From Chloroflexota bacterium (GTDB lineage Bacteria > Chloroflexota > UBA11872): 64,000 nucleotides of DNA. The stretch's first letter is position 1. Each line of letters begins with the position of its first letter. Positions 7,820 through 15,644 of this stretch are shown in pieces. The translations under genes were made by a program, and so were the position numbers. The notes under the pieces were generated by a model. The model saw only the letters and a program-made list of their open reading frames with translations, made no database searches and had not been told where the DNA came from. The stretch spans positions 1 through 64,000 of the forward strand of contig JAPOWQ010000053.1 in the NCBI GenBank assembly GCA_026707585.1. The letters run 5' to 3'.

Positions 7820-8456
7820 GGAGGGGCACGCGATCTACCTCGGCGGGGCTGAAGCCCACGCTCTGGAGGAGCAACTGGCGCAGGCTGGGGTAGGAGGCGT
7901 GCAGCGATCCGGCGTCGGGATCGTGCAGCCAGTGGACGGCGACTTCGTTGAGGGCTCCGAACCAGGCGGTGGCGATGAGGTGGGTGTCACAGGGCGGAAT
8001 AGCGCCGATCTCGACGGCGCGGTCTAGCTCGCGTTCGATCAAGTCGGCGAACTGGCGGCGGACGAAGATCAGGTCGTCGCTGAAGGCGCGGCCGGCGCCG
8101 GCGACCTCGATGAGGACGATGCGGGCGAGGGAACGGTGCCGGACGAAGACGTCGATGAGACCCAGGAGGGCGGCATCGAGGCGCTCGGCGGGCGAGTTCA
8201 CGTCGTCCATTTTGCGCTGGATGGAGTTGACCAGTTGGTTGGCCAGTTCGCGCACGAGGGCGCGGAAGATGGCGGCCTTGCTGGGGAAGTGGAAGTAGGC
8301 GGCGCCCTTGGAACGTCCGGCACGGTCGACGATGTCGTCGACGGCGGCGCCGTGGTAGCCCTTTTCGCCGAAGACGTTGAGGGCGGCCTCCAGGAGGGCG
8401 AGGCGGGTCGCGTCTTTGCGGCCGGTTGACGAACGGCGGGGGAGTCGAAGGCTCAT
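7812..8456 (-). CDS. TetR/AcrR family transcriptional regulator of the mqn operon
   Basis: The protein is 214 residues from the chosen ATG (MSLRLPRRSSTGRKD). The N-terminal TetR helix-turn-helix reads AALNVFGEKGYHGAAVDDI with GAAYFHFPSK, close to the family consensus. The C-terminal half is the usual variable ligand-binding domain. An in-frame ATG 19 codons upstream is rejected because it would place the start inside or before the 22-bp operator palindrome at 8466-8487. The gene heads and overlaps the mqnE-mqnA-mqnC unit, so it very probably represses itself and menaquinone synthesis. The ligand is unknown. Confidence 0.88.
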   Translation of the reverse strand: MSLRLPRRSSTGRKDATRLALLEAALNVFGEKGYHGAAVDDIVDRAGRSKGAAYFHFPSKAAIFRALVRELANQLVNSIQRKMDDVNSPAERLDAALLGLIDVFVRHRSLARIVLIEVAGAGRAFSDDLIFVRRQFADLIERELDRAVEIGAIPPCDTHLIATAWFGALNEVAVHWLHDPDAGSLHASYPSLRQLLLQSVGFSPAEVDRVPLHA

Positions 8457-8465
8457 GGGATTAAC

Positions 8466-8487
8466 AAACCGACTGGTCAGTCGGTTT
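8466..8487. promoter_or_regulatory. TetR-type operator palindrome
   Basis: A 22-bp inverted repeat, AAACCGACTG-GT-CAGTCGGTTT, has perfect 10-bp arms. It starts 10 bases upstream of the TetR gene's ATG. The core ACTGGTCAGT is typical of TetR/FadR-type operators. Its position would block transcription or initiation of the tetR-mqnE-mqnA-mqnC unit. Confidence 0.8.
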
Positions 8488-8604
8488 TTACCGGAGGGAG
8501 CTGAGGCTGTCAAGCGGGTAGAGGTTCAATTGGCGATCTGTTTGGCGACGATCCCTCGCCCCAACCCTCCCTAGCAAGAATGGCCCTTGCGTGGTTCGGG
8601 GACA

Positions 8605-8650
8605 GTTGCCCGGAAGACCCTCACCCCAACCCTCTCCCACAGGGAGAGGG
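8605..8650. repeat. Intergenic hairpin repeat copy
   Basis: GTTGCCCGGAAGACCCTCAC leads into CCCTCTCCC-ACA-GGGAGAGGG (8630-8650), a perfect 9-bp stem with a 3-base loop. It lies about 100 bases 3' of the 241-residue hypothetical gene on the minus strand. The same left arm occurs at 4006 and 12263. A half-similar stretch (CCCTCGCCCCAACCCTCCCT) precedes it near 8554. Confidence 0.75.
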
Positions 8651-8746
8651 AGCAAGAACCGCCCCGCTTCGAGGACGACGGCCCGCTTCGGAGTTGAACG
8701 AACGATCAACGCGACCCGCCAGCGTCAGGCGGACGCCGGCCAGGGG

Positions 8747-9472
8747 CTAGACGCGGACTTTGGCGAAGCTGAGGCGGAGCTGCTGGAAGTTGTCGGCCGT
8801 GAGGGCCACGGTGGCCGGCATTTCCGTGTCCTTGGTGACGGGAACGGCCCAGGCGCCGAAGCGGTCGCCGATGCTCAGAGCGCGGGTGGTGACCCAGACG
8901 GTGGGCACGGGGGCGTTGGAGGCGAGCAGGGCCCCGGCGAGTCGCTCCGGCCCAGCCAGGCCGGCGGAGAAGATTAGCGAGACGTGGGCGCCGGAGACGG
9001 TTTCGAAGCAGACGTCCCAGAGGGTGCGCATGAAGTTCTGCTCGACCATGCGGGTGGCAGCCGTACGGTGATCGCCCTGGGGCGCGCCCTGCTGGAGGAG
9101 CTGGGCCTCGGTGGCGGAGATCATGACGTCACGGGACTGGTCGAACTGGGGGCGGACGGCGTCAAGGCGGCGCTTGTAGGCCTCGAACGGGTCGTGGTTG
9201 AGGACCGTGATGAGCGCGGCCGGAATGGCGCGCGGGTCCACGGCGAGCAGGGTGGAGATGCGGTAGATCGGACCCTGGGATGGGTCCGGCGCAGGGGCGG
9301 CTTCGGATTCCGGGGCGGCGTCCGGGGCCGCCGGGGCTTCGGGCGCGGCGGGCGGTTCGGGCGCCGCAGGTGGAGGCGCCGGCTCGGCGGCCGGCATGGG
9401 CATTGGGCCGAGCGGCTCGCCGCCGGGACCGAGAAGCTGGGGGATTCCCTCGTTTTGGTCGTCGGTGGTCAT
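8747..9472 (-). CDS. Hypothetical protein with Pro/Ala-rich N-terminal linker
   Basis: I do not recognise this 241-residue protein. Residues about 20-68 are a low-complexity Pro/Ala/Glu linker. Residues about 70-241 form a globular domain beginning YRISTLLAVDPRAIPAAL, with a conserved-looking VSGAHVSLIFSAGLAGPE segment. There is no signal peptide and no membrane segment. The C-terminal domain with its linker could be a cytoplasmic adaptor, but that is a guess. It follows a 61-residue membrane protein by 16 bases on the same strand, and the two are probably co-transcribed. The long open frame with normal local codon bias supports a real gene. Confidence 0.6.
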   Translation of the reverse strand: MTTDDQNEGIPQLLGPGGEPLGPMPMPAAEPAPPPAAPEPPAAPEAPAAPDAAPESEAAPAPDPSQGPIYRISTLLAVDPRAIPAALITVLNHDPFEAYKRRLDAVRPQFDQSRDVMISATEAQLLQQGAPQGDHRTAATRMVEQNFMRTLWDVCFETVSGAHVSLIFSAGLAGPERLAGALLASNAPVPTVWVTTRALSIGDRFGAWAVPVTKDTEMPATVALTADNFQQLRLSFAKVRV

Positions 9473-9488
9473 TTAGGTCAGGTGGCGG

Positions 9489-9674
9489 TCAGAAGCCGCG
9501 GACGATCCAGCGGACCGCGAAGTAGAGGGGCCAGAACATGAACACAACGATCAGAATCAGCGACCACGACGGAAACGGGAAGCCGTCGACGACATCCAGT
9601 GCGAAGAAAAACGCCGAGATGACGAGCCAGCTGATCGTGGAGCTACGGATACGCCCCCAGAGGCCCAGAGTCAT
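9489..9674 (-). CDS. Small two-span membrane protein
   Basis: This 61-residue protein starts MTLGLWGRIRSST and has two hydrophobic spans, about residues 13-28 and 36-57. It ends in a basic tail (RWIVRGF). The function is unknown. It sits 16 bases upstream of the Pro/Ala-rich hypothetical gene on the same strand, which suggests a two-gene unit. Confidence 0.55.
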   Translation of the reverse strand: MTLGLWGRIRSSTISWLVISAFFFALDVVDGFPFPSWSLILIVVFMFWPLYFAVRWIVRGF

Positions 9675-9749
9675 ATAGCGCGAGTCCTTGTTGCGGTGGC
9701 AGGGTGGCCGTTCCGCTCAATCTGCCGCAGATGCGGCGTTGGCGCAACG

Positions 9750-10892
9750 TTACGCGCTGTTCCGCTGCCAGCGAATGACGCCGCCGACGAGGGTCATGCG
9801 GGGGTGGAGGTGCGGATCGAGCAGGACAAGATTGGCCGCAGCGCCAGTTTGGAGGCGGCCGGAATCAAGTCCGATTGAGGCGCGCGGGGCCGCGGAGGCC
9901 ATGTGGAGCGCGGCGGCCGGAGAAACGCCCAGCCAGGCGACGGCTCGGCGTACCGCAGCGTCGAGGGTGAGGGCGCTGCCGGCAAGGCGGCCGGAGGGCA
10001 GGCGGATCGAGTCGCCTTCCACGCGGAGGCGCCGGCCGGCCCAGGTGTAGTCGCCGGGCGGGCAAGCGGCCGGGGGGACGCTATCGGAGACGAGGACGAT
10101 TCGTCCGGTGGTGCGGGTGGCGGCCAGGAGGCGAGCGGGCGCCCTGGCAACGTGGAGGCCGTCCAGGATCAGCTCGGCATCGACATCGCCGCGGTCGAGC
10201 AGGGCGCCGACTGCTCCGGGCGCGCGATGGTGGAAGCCGGGCATGGCGTTGTAGGCGTGGGTGACGCGGGTGACGCCGGCATCGAAAGCCGCCTGCGCCT
10301 GCTCGTGGGTGGCGTTGGTGTGGCCGAGGCTGAGCGTGACGGCGTCGTTGCGAAGTGCGTCAATCTGCGCGGGTGTCAGACGCTCGGCGGCGACCGTCAT
10401 GAGGCGGATTGGCGCGGCGGCCGCAGCGTGCATGTCGCACCAGAGCGCCGGGTCGTAGTCGCGAAATGCGTCCGGCGGGAACATGCCGGGTTGGTCGGGT
10501 GAAAGGAAGGGGCCCTCAGCATGTATGCCAAGAATGCGGGCACCGCCGGGATCGCCCTGAACCGACGCCAGGGCCGCCAGCAGGTCACCTGGCTGCGCGG
10601 CCACGACGGTGGGCAGGAAGCCAGTTACGCCCTGGGATAGGAGATCCAGTGACAGCGGCGCGACATGGCCGGGACGCATGACGTCGGAGCCGCTCCGGCC
10701 GTGGGTGTGCGTGTCGACGAAACCCTGGGCGAGGATGCCGGGGCCATCGACGACGTGCGCGTCGGGCGCTGCTTCGATCGGAGTCGGGCTTACCCTGGTG
10801 ACAACGCCGTTCGACACCAGCACGTGGCGATCGCGATGCATGCGGCCGCCGCTGGCAGCGTCCACATGACGGAAGTGGATGGGCGTCGACAT
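9750..10892 (-). CDS. nagA: N-acetylglucosamine-6-phosphate deacetylase
   Basis: NagA removes acetate from GlcNAc-6-phosphate in amino-sugar and cell-wall recycling. The 380-residue protein (start MSTPIHFRHV) shows the amidohydrolase metal motif HTHG at residues 62-65. EGPFLSPDQPG, HTNATHEQAQAAFDAG and THAYNAM follow in the expected order, and the catalytic-region LVSDSVPP comes later. An upstream ATG gives 15 extra residues with no homology. It is divergent from the aldolase gene across a 127-base gap. There is no nagB beside it. Confidence 0.9.
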   Translation of the reverse strand: MSTPIHFRHVDAASGGRMHRDRHVLVSNGVVTRVSPTPIEAAPDAHVVDGPGILAQGFVDTHTHGRSGSDVMRPGHVAPLSLDLLSQGVTGFLPTVVAAQPGDLLAALASVQGDPGGARILGIHAEGPFLSPDQPGMFPPDAFRDYDPALWCDMHAAAAAPIRLMTVAAERLTPAQIDALRNDAVTLSLGHTNATHEQAQAAFDAGVTRVTHAYNAMPGFHHRAPGAVGALLDRGDVDAELILDGLHVARAPARLLAATRTTGRIVLVSDSVPPAACPPGDYTWAGRRLRVEGDSIRLPSGRLAGSALTLDAAVRRAVAWLGVSPAAALHMASAAPRASIGLDSGRLQTGAAANLVLLDPHLHPRMTLVGGVIRWQRNSA

Positions 10893-11019
10893 AGAGGGAT
10901 GGTGAGTGGCGCGGGGTTCACACGCAACTCTCGGCATGCGACATCCGGCGCGATAGGAGTATCCTGAGGGTTACCCCTTTCGATCAGAACGGCCATTTGG
11001 GACCGGGAGCTTTACTGGC

Positions 11020-12075
11020 GTGCCGTTGATTCCTCTGCGCGTGTTGCTGGACCACGCCGCCGAAAACGATTACGGCGTGGCAGCGTTCAACGTGAACAAC
11101 ATGGAGCAGGTTCAGGCGGTGATGACGGCAGCGAGCCGGACGGATTCGCCGGTGATCATCCAGGCCAGCCGCGGGGCGCGGGCGTATGCGAACGAGGCGT
11201 ACCTGCGGCACTTGATCCTGGCAGCTCTGGAGCTCAATCCCCTGATTCCGGTGGTTATGCACCAGGACCACGGCAACAGCCCGGATACCTGCCTGAGCGC
11301 GATGGACCAGGGATATACGAGCGTGATGATGGACGGCTCCCTGCTCGAAGACGGCTCGACGCCGTCCGACTACGACTACAACGTGGCCGTGACGCGCGAG
11401 GTGGTTGAGCTGGCCCACGAGCGCGGCGTAAGCGTGGAGGGCGAGCTGGGGGTGCTGGGGAGCCTGGAGACCGGGATGGGCGACCAGGAAGACGGGCACG
11501 GCGCGGAAGGCGTGCTGGATCGCGAACAACTGATTACCGATCCGGAGCAGGCCGAGGACTTCGTGGCTCGCACGGGCGTGGACGCGTTAGCGGTGGCGAT
11601 TGGTACGAGCCACGGCGCCTACAAGTTCAGCCACAAGCCAGACGCGGGCGTGCTGGTGATGGACTGCATCCGGGAGATTCATCGGCGCTTGCCGAACACG
11701 CACATCGTCATGCACGGAAGTTCATCCGTTCCGCAACGGCTCCAGGACATCTTCAACGCGTACGGCGGAGAAATGCGGCAGACCTGGGGCGTGCCGGTGG
11801 AGGAGATTCAGGAAGGCATCCGGCACGGGGTGCGCAAGATCAACGTGGACACCGACAACCGGCTAGCGATGACCGGCGCAGTGCGGCGAGTGCTGACCGA
11901 GGAGCGCGGCGAGTTCGACCCGCGGCAGTACCTGACGCCGGCGCGCGAGGCGATGGCGGACGTCTGCGCGGCGCGGATGGAAGCCTTTGGCATGGTGGGC
12001 CAGGCCGGTAGCGTGCCGGTGGTGTCACTGGACGAGATGGCGCACCGATACGCGGGATTAGTGGTCAGTGCCTAG
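11020..12075 (+). CDS. fba: Class II fructose-1,6-bisphosphate aldolase
   Basis: The enzyme is a zinc-dependent aldolase of glycolysis and gluconeogenesis, cleaving fructose-1,6-bisphosphate to DHAP and glyceraldehyde-3-phosphate. The 351-residue protein shows the class II metal region [27 protein letters not shown] and [11 protein letters not shown] follow, then HGSSSVP and [11 protein letters not shown] for the phosphate site. Its length and motifs match the CbbA/FbaA-type subgroup. It starts at GTG with GGGAG about 9 bases upstream. It is monocistronic, and a 300-base gap with a hairpin repeat follows it. Confidence 0.93.
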   Translation: MPLIPLRVLLDHAAENDYGVAAFNVNNMEQVQAVMTAASRTDSPVIIQASRGARAYANEAYLRHLILAALELNPLIPVVMHQDHGNSPDTCLSAMDQGYTSVMMDGSLLEDGSTPSDYDYNVAVTREVVELAHERGVSVEGELGVLGSLETGMGDQEDGHGAEGVLDREQLITDPEQAEDFVARTGVDALAVAIGTSHGAYKFSHKPDAGVLVMDCIREIHRRLPNTHIVMHGSSSVPQRLQDIFNAYGGEMRQTWGVPVEEIQEGIRHGVRKINVDTDNRLAMTGAVRRVLTEERGEFDPRQYLTPAREAMADVCAARMEAFGMVGQAGSVPVVSLDEMAHRYAGLVVSA

Positions 12076-12262
12076 TGGTTAGGGGCTAGTGCGGAGCCGC
12101 TGGCGGTGAGAGTGGGACTGTTGGCGATTGGCAGGTTTCCGGCGCTGAGATCTCCGCCCCTGCGGCATTTGAAGACCCACCGGACGCGCGCTCGGTCGAG
12201 GCCGAGCGGCTCACGGTAGGAAGTTCGCACGGAGACTCTGGAGACCGTTGAATTGCCCGGGT

Positions 12263-12310
12263 GTGGTTGCCCGGAAGACCCTCACCCCAACCCTCTCCCG
12301 CGGGAGAGGG
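12263..12310. repeat. Intergenic hairpin repeat copy between convergent genes
   Basis: GTGGTTGCCCGGAAGACCCT leads into the uninterrupted 20-bp palindrome CCCTCTCCCG/CGGGAGAGGG (12291-12310). A second stem, GCAAGAGCC with GGCTCTTTGC, follows at about 12312-12352. It lies between the convergent ends of fba and the LeuB-type gene and could act as a bidirectional terminator. The rest of the 299-base gap (12076-12374) holds no gene that I can support. Confidence 0.75.
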
Positions 12311-12374
12311 GGCAAGAGCCGCTCCTCCTTCGAGAACGAGGGGCTCTTTGCAAGGGTCTGCTTGGGGTCGCGAG

Positions 12375-13430
12375 CTAGACGAGCGAGGCGACCAGGTCGC
12401 CGACTTCGGCGGTGCCCATGCCCATGCGGCCGGCGCTCATGGACTTGATCTTGCCGCTCTGGAGGGCACTGACGAGGGCGGCCTCGACGCGCGCGGAGCC
12501 GGCGGACTCGCCCAGGTGGTCCAGGAGCATGTGCATGGCGTTGATGGCCGCCAGCGGGTTGATGACGCCCTGGCCGGTGTACTTGGGCGCGGAGCCGCCG
12601 ATCGGCTCGAACATGGAGACGCCTTCGGGGTTGATGTTGCCGCCGGCGGCGATGCCGAGGCCGCCGGAGATGATGGCGCCGATGTCGGTGATGATGTCGC
12701 CGAAGAGGTTTTCGGTCACCACGACGTCGAACCACTCGGGGTTCTTGACGAACCACATGGCGGCGGCGTCGACATGGGCGTACTCGCGGGTGACGTCGGG
12801 GTAGTCGGCGTCGCCGATGTCGTTGAAAGCGCGCCACCAGGTGCCGCCGACGTTGGTGAGCACGTTGGTCTTGGCGACCAGGTGCAACTGTTTGCGCTCA
12901 TTGCGGCGGCGGGTGAGCTCGAAGGCGTAGCGGACGGCGCGCGCGGCACCGCGCCAGGTGGTGCAGTGAATCTGGGTGGAGACCTCGTGGTCGGTGCCCT
13001 CGTATTGCACGCCGCCCATGCCGGTGTACATGCCCTCGGTGTTTTCGCGAACGACGACGAAGTCGATCTCGTCCGGGCCCTTGTCCTTCAACGGGGTCTC
13101 GACGTTGGGGTAGAGCTTGACGGGACGCAGGTTGATGTATTGGTCGAGCTCGAAGCGGGCCTTGAGCAGGATGCCCTTTTCGAGGATGCCGGGGGCGACG
13201 TCCGGGTGGCCGATGGCGCCCAGGAAGATGCCGTCGAAGCCGCGCAGGTCTTCGAGGGCGGAGTCGGGCAAGGTCTCGCCGGTACGGAGGTAACGCTCGC
13301 CACCGAAGTCCAGTTCGGTGAGGTCGTAGGTGAAGCCTTCGGCGGCGGCGGCGGCCTCGAGGACCTTGAGAGCTTCGGCGGTGACTTCGGGTCCGGTTCC
13401 GTCGCCGGCAATTACAGCTATGCGATGCAC
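12375..13430 (-). CDS. leuB: 3-isopropylmalate dehydrogenase-type beta-decarboxylating dehydrogenase
   Basis: The 351-residue protein has the isocitrate/isopropylmalate dehydrogenase fold. The N-terminal motif is VIAGDGTGPEV. The segment ELDQYINLRPVKLYPNVETP contains the substrate-binding arginine region, followed by VVRENTEGMYTG. The NAD-binding EPIGGSAPKYTGQGVINP lies near the C-terminus. It most resembles the actinobacterial-type LeuB, which oxidises 3-isopropylmalate in leucine synthesis. A tartrate/malate-type paralogue is possible because leuA, leuC and leuD are absent nearby. The GTG start at VHRIAVIAGDG fits the family, and longer upstream extensions run into the next gene. Confidence 0.85.
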   Translation of the reverse strand: MHRIAVIAGDGTGPEVTAEALKVLEAAAAAEGFTYDLTELDFGGERYLRTGETLPDSALEDLRGFDGIFLGAIGHPDVAPGILEKGILLKARFELDQYINLRPVKLYPNVETPLKDKGPDEIDFVVVRENTEGMYTGMGGVQYEGTDHEVSTQIHCTTWRGAARAVRYAFELTRRRNERKQLHLVAKTNVLTNVGGTWWRAFNDIGDADYPDVTREYAHVDAAAMWFVKNPEWFDVVVTENLFGDIITDIGAIISGGLGIAAGGNINPEGVSMFEPIGGSAPKYTGQGVINPLAAINAMHMLLDHLGESAGSARVEAALVSALQSGKIKSMSAGRMGMGTAEVGDLVASLV

Positions 13431-13517
13431 AGGGGGCCCTGGCCGATTGCGGCCGCGTAGAGGTAGGCGGGCGAGGATACCGGAGACGCGGGCTTTTGCG
13501 GGTTCTAGACTCACTGC

Positions 13518-14723
13518 ATGTCCAGGATCCTGGCGGCGCCAGACGTGACGGTACGGCGGGTGACGCATCCGCCGGGGGATCATTTCTTCGGGTACTACGA
13601 GAAGACGCCGTGGTCGCCGTGCGGGACGCGGCTGCTGGGGATGCGGGCTGGGTTCAGAGACCGGCAGCCGGGTCCCAAGGACGAGATCGAGCTGGGGCTG
13701 ATCGATCCTGAGGGTCTGGCGCCGTTCGAGCCGTTCGCGACCACGAATGCGTGGTGCTGGCAGCAGGGGACGATGCTGCAGTGGGTGCCGGGGACGACCG
13801 ACCGCGTGGTGTACAACCGGCGGCGGGCAGGTCGGTTTGAGGGCGTGGTGCATGACCTCTCAACCGGTGAGAAGCGGAGTCTCGAACGGGCCGCGTATGC
13901 GGTGGATCCGCGGGGTCGGTATGCGATCGGGCTGAACTTCGCACGGCTGGCTACGCATCGACCCGGCTACGGCTACGAGGGTGTGGCGGACCCGGGGGCG
14001 CACGAAGAGGCGCCGACCCGGGATGGCGTCTGGACGATTGACCTCGAGAACGGTCGCGCAGTGCTGGCGCTATCGCTCGGCGAGATCGTAGGGATGGACC
14101 CCGACGCGAGCATGGCGCGGCAGATTCACTGGCTGAATCATGCGCAGATCAACACGGATGGCTCGCGGGTCGCAGTGCTGCACCGATGGCAGCCGTCCGA
14201 CGGCCCCCGGCAGACACGACTGGTCACGCTGGCGCCCGACGGGTCAGACGCGCGCGTGATCTGGGAGGCGCGGCTGGTGTCGCATTACGACTGGCGGAGC
14301 ACGGACGAAATCCTTGCCTGGGGAGGGGCTCCGGTGGCGCCCAATGCCTTCTGGCGGGTGAGCGACGTTGGGGCCGAGCCGCGGGCCTTTGCGCCCGACG
14401 TGCTGACCGAGGACGGGCATTGCTCGTACTCGCCGGACCGGGCCTGGATCGCGAACGACACGTACCCGGACAGCCAGAACCTGCGGCGGCTGATGATCGT
14501 GCGGGCGGCGGACGGGCTGCGGGTGGACCTGGCGGCGTTTCATGCCCCGCCGGAGTTGGCAGGCCCGCTGCGAGTGGACTTGCATCCGCGCTGGAACCGG
14601 GATGGAACCGCGCTGTCGGTAGATTCCGTGCACGAGGGGACGCGGCAGATGTACACGGTGGACTTGCGAGCGGCGCTGGCGGCTGCAGCGGACATTCCAG
14701 TACGAGTGCATGTCGACTCCTAG
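13518..14723 (+). CDS. Beta-propeller protein (WD40/TolB-like, oligogalacturonate-lyase-like fold)
   Basis: This 401-residue protein has no signal peptide. It has repeated blades marked by segments such as GYYEKTPWSPCGTRLL, YAVDPRGRYAIGLNF, LNHAQINTDGSRVAVLHRW and HPRWNRDGTALSVDSVHEG. The pattern of blade-ending D-G-S/T followed by hydrophobic residues and a charge is that of TolB-like propellers. It lies 41 bases upstream of a sugar-phosphate isomerase-like gene on the same strand, so a role in carbohydrate handling is plausible. The specific function is not known. Confidence 0.65.
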   Translation: MSRILAAPDVTVRRVTHPPGDHFFGYYEKTPWSPCGTRLLGMRAGFRDRQPGPKDEIELGLIDPEGLAPFEPFATTNAWCWQQGTMLQWVPGTTDRVVYNRRRAGRFEGVVHDLSTGEKRSLERAAYAVDPRGRYAIGLNFARLATHRPGYGYEGVADPGAHEEAPTRDGVWTIDLENGRAVLALSLGEIVGMDPDASMARQIHWLNHAQINTDGSRVAVLHRWQPSDGPRQTRLVTLAPDGSDARVIWEARLVSHYDWRSTDEILAWGGAPVAPNAFWRVSDVGAEPRAFAPDVLTEDGHCSYSPDRAWIANDTYPDSQNLRRLMIVRAADGLRVDLAAFHAPPELAGPLRVDLHPRWNRDGTALSVDSVHEGTRQMYTVDLRAALAAAADIPVRVHVDS

Positions 14724-14764
14724 AATGCGCGCCGGCGAGATGGCCGGAAGGCAGGAGAACGTTG

Positions 14765-15631
14765 ATGAGCTGGGGCATGTCCGGAATGTGCGGGGAGATC
14801 GCGGAACCGCTGGATGAGCAGATCGCCGGCCTACGGGTGCTGGGGGTCCCCCGGGCAAACCTGACGAAGCTGCGCCTGACGGCGGACGGGCCGGCGCTCT
14901 CGATCGACGAACTCAGCGATGCGCAGTTGGCCGAGCTACGCCGGCGGCTGGATGGCAGCGGGATCGGCTGCTACTGCGTGACGTCGCCAGTCGCCAAGTA
15001 CGCGGTGGATACGGACGAAGCCAAGGTCGAGCGGCAGCTTGCGCGGTCGATCGAGGCGGCGAACGTGCTGGGCTCGCGGTGGATTCGCGTGTTCTCGTTC
15101 GCGCCGCGCGACGGCTCGACGGCCGCCGAGGACCGGGACGCCGTGAAGGGCGCATTCGAGCGGCTGGTACGGCGGATCGAGACCGACGGGGACGGTGCGG
15201 TGGCGCTGCTGGAGAACAACTACCGGATGTACACGCTGGATGGCGACCGCACGCTGGACATCCTGTCGGACTACGACCCCGGGCAGGTGGCGCTGGCGTT
15301 TGACGCGCACGCCTACGTGGTGAGCGAGACGCGGCCCTTCGACGAGGCGTGGTCCAAGGTCGAGCCGTGGGTGCGGGTGCTGCACCTGAAGGACTACGTG
15401 GTGGCGACGGGCACGATCGTGCCGATCAGCCAGGGCGACGGGCAGTGGCCGCAGATCTTGCAGGCGGTCGATCCCGACGTGATCGAGGACCTGGCGCTGG
15501 AGCCACACCTGAACAATTCGGCGTACGGGGCGGGGCGCGATCACCTGGAGCTGTTCCGGGAAGCGCGGGACGTCGTATTGGCGATGCTGGACGCGACCGG
15601 CCTGCCACGTCCGCCAACCGCTGTGGGTTGA
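14765..15631 (+). CDS. Sugar phosphate isomerase/epimerase family TIM-barrel protein
   Basis: The 288-residue protein is of the xylose-isomerase-like AP_endonuc_2 superfamily. Segments SIEAANVLGSRWIRVFSF, VALLENNYRMYT, ALAFDAHAYVV and RVLHLKDYV carry the acidic and histidine residues that bind the divalent metal at the barrel mouth. The ATG is preceded by AGGAG at good spacing. The long in-frame extension upstream overlaps the propeller gene in another frame and is spurious. Family members act on keto-sugars, inositols or myo-inosose; the substrate is unknown. Confidence 0.8.
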   Translation: MSWGMSGMCGEIAEPLDEQIAGLRVLGVPRANLTKLRLTADGPALSIDELSDAQLAELRRRLDGSGIGCYCVTSPVAKYAVDTDEAKVERQLARSIEAANVLGSRWIRVFSFAPRDGSTAAEDRDAVKGAFERLVRRIETDGDGAVALLENNYRMYTLDGDRTLDILSDYDPGQVALAFDAHAYVVSETRPFDEAWSKVEPWVRVLHLKDYVVATGTIVPISQGDGQWPQILQAVDPDVIEDLALEPHLNNSAYGAGRDHLELFREARDVVLAMLDATGLPRPPTAVG

Positions 15632-15644
15632 CGCAGGCGCGGCT

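Noticed and set aside
3887-12374. CRISPR array from the recurring intergenic repeats
   Set aside because: Copies are kilobases apart, of unequal length and carry internal hairpins; there is no regular repeat-spacer pattern and no cas gene.
12375-13853. LeuB-type frame extended upstream to 13853
   Set aside because: The extra 141 residues are unlike the family and overlap the start of the propeller gene; the GTG at 13430 begins the homologous region.
14186-14764. Upstream extension of the isomerase frame
   Set aside because: It overlaps the propeller gene in another frame; a good AGGAG precedes the ATG at 14765.
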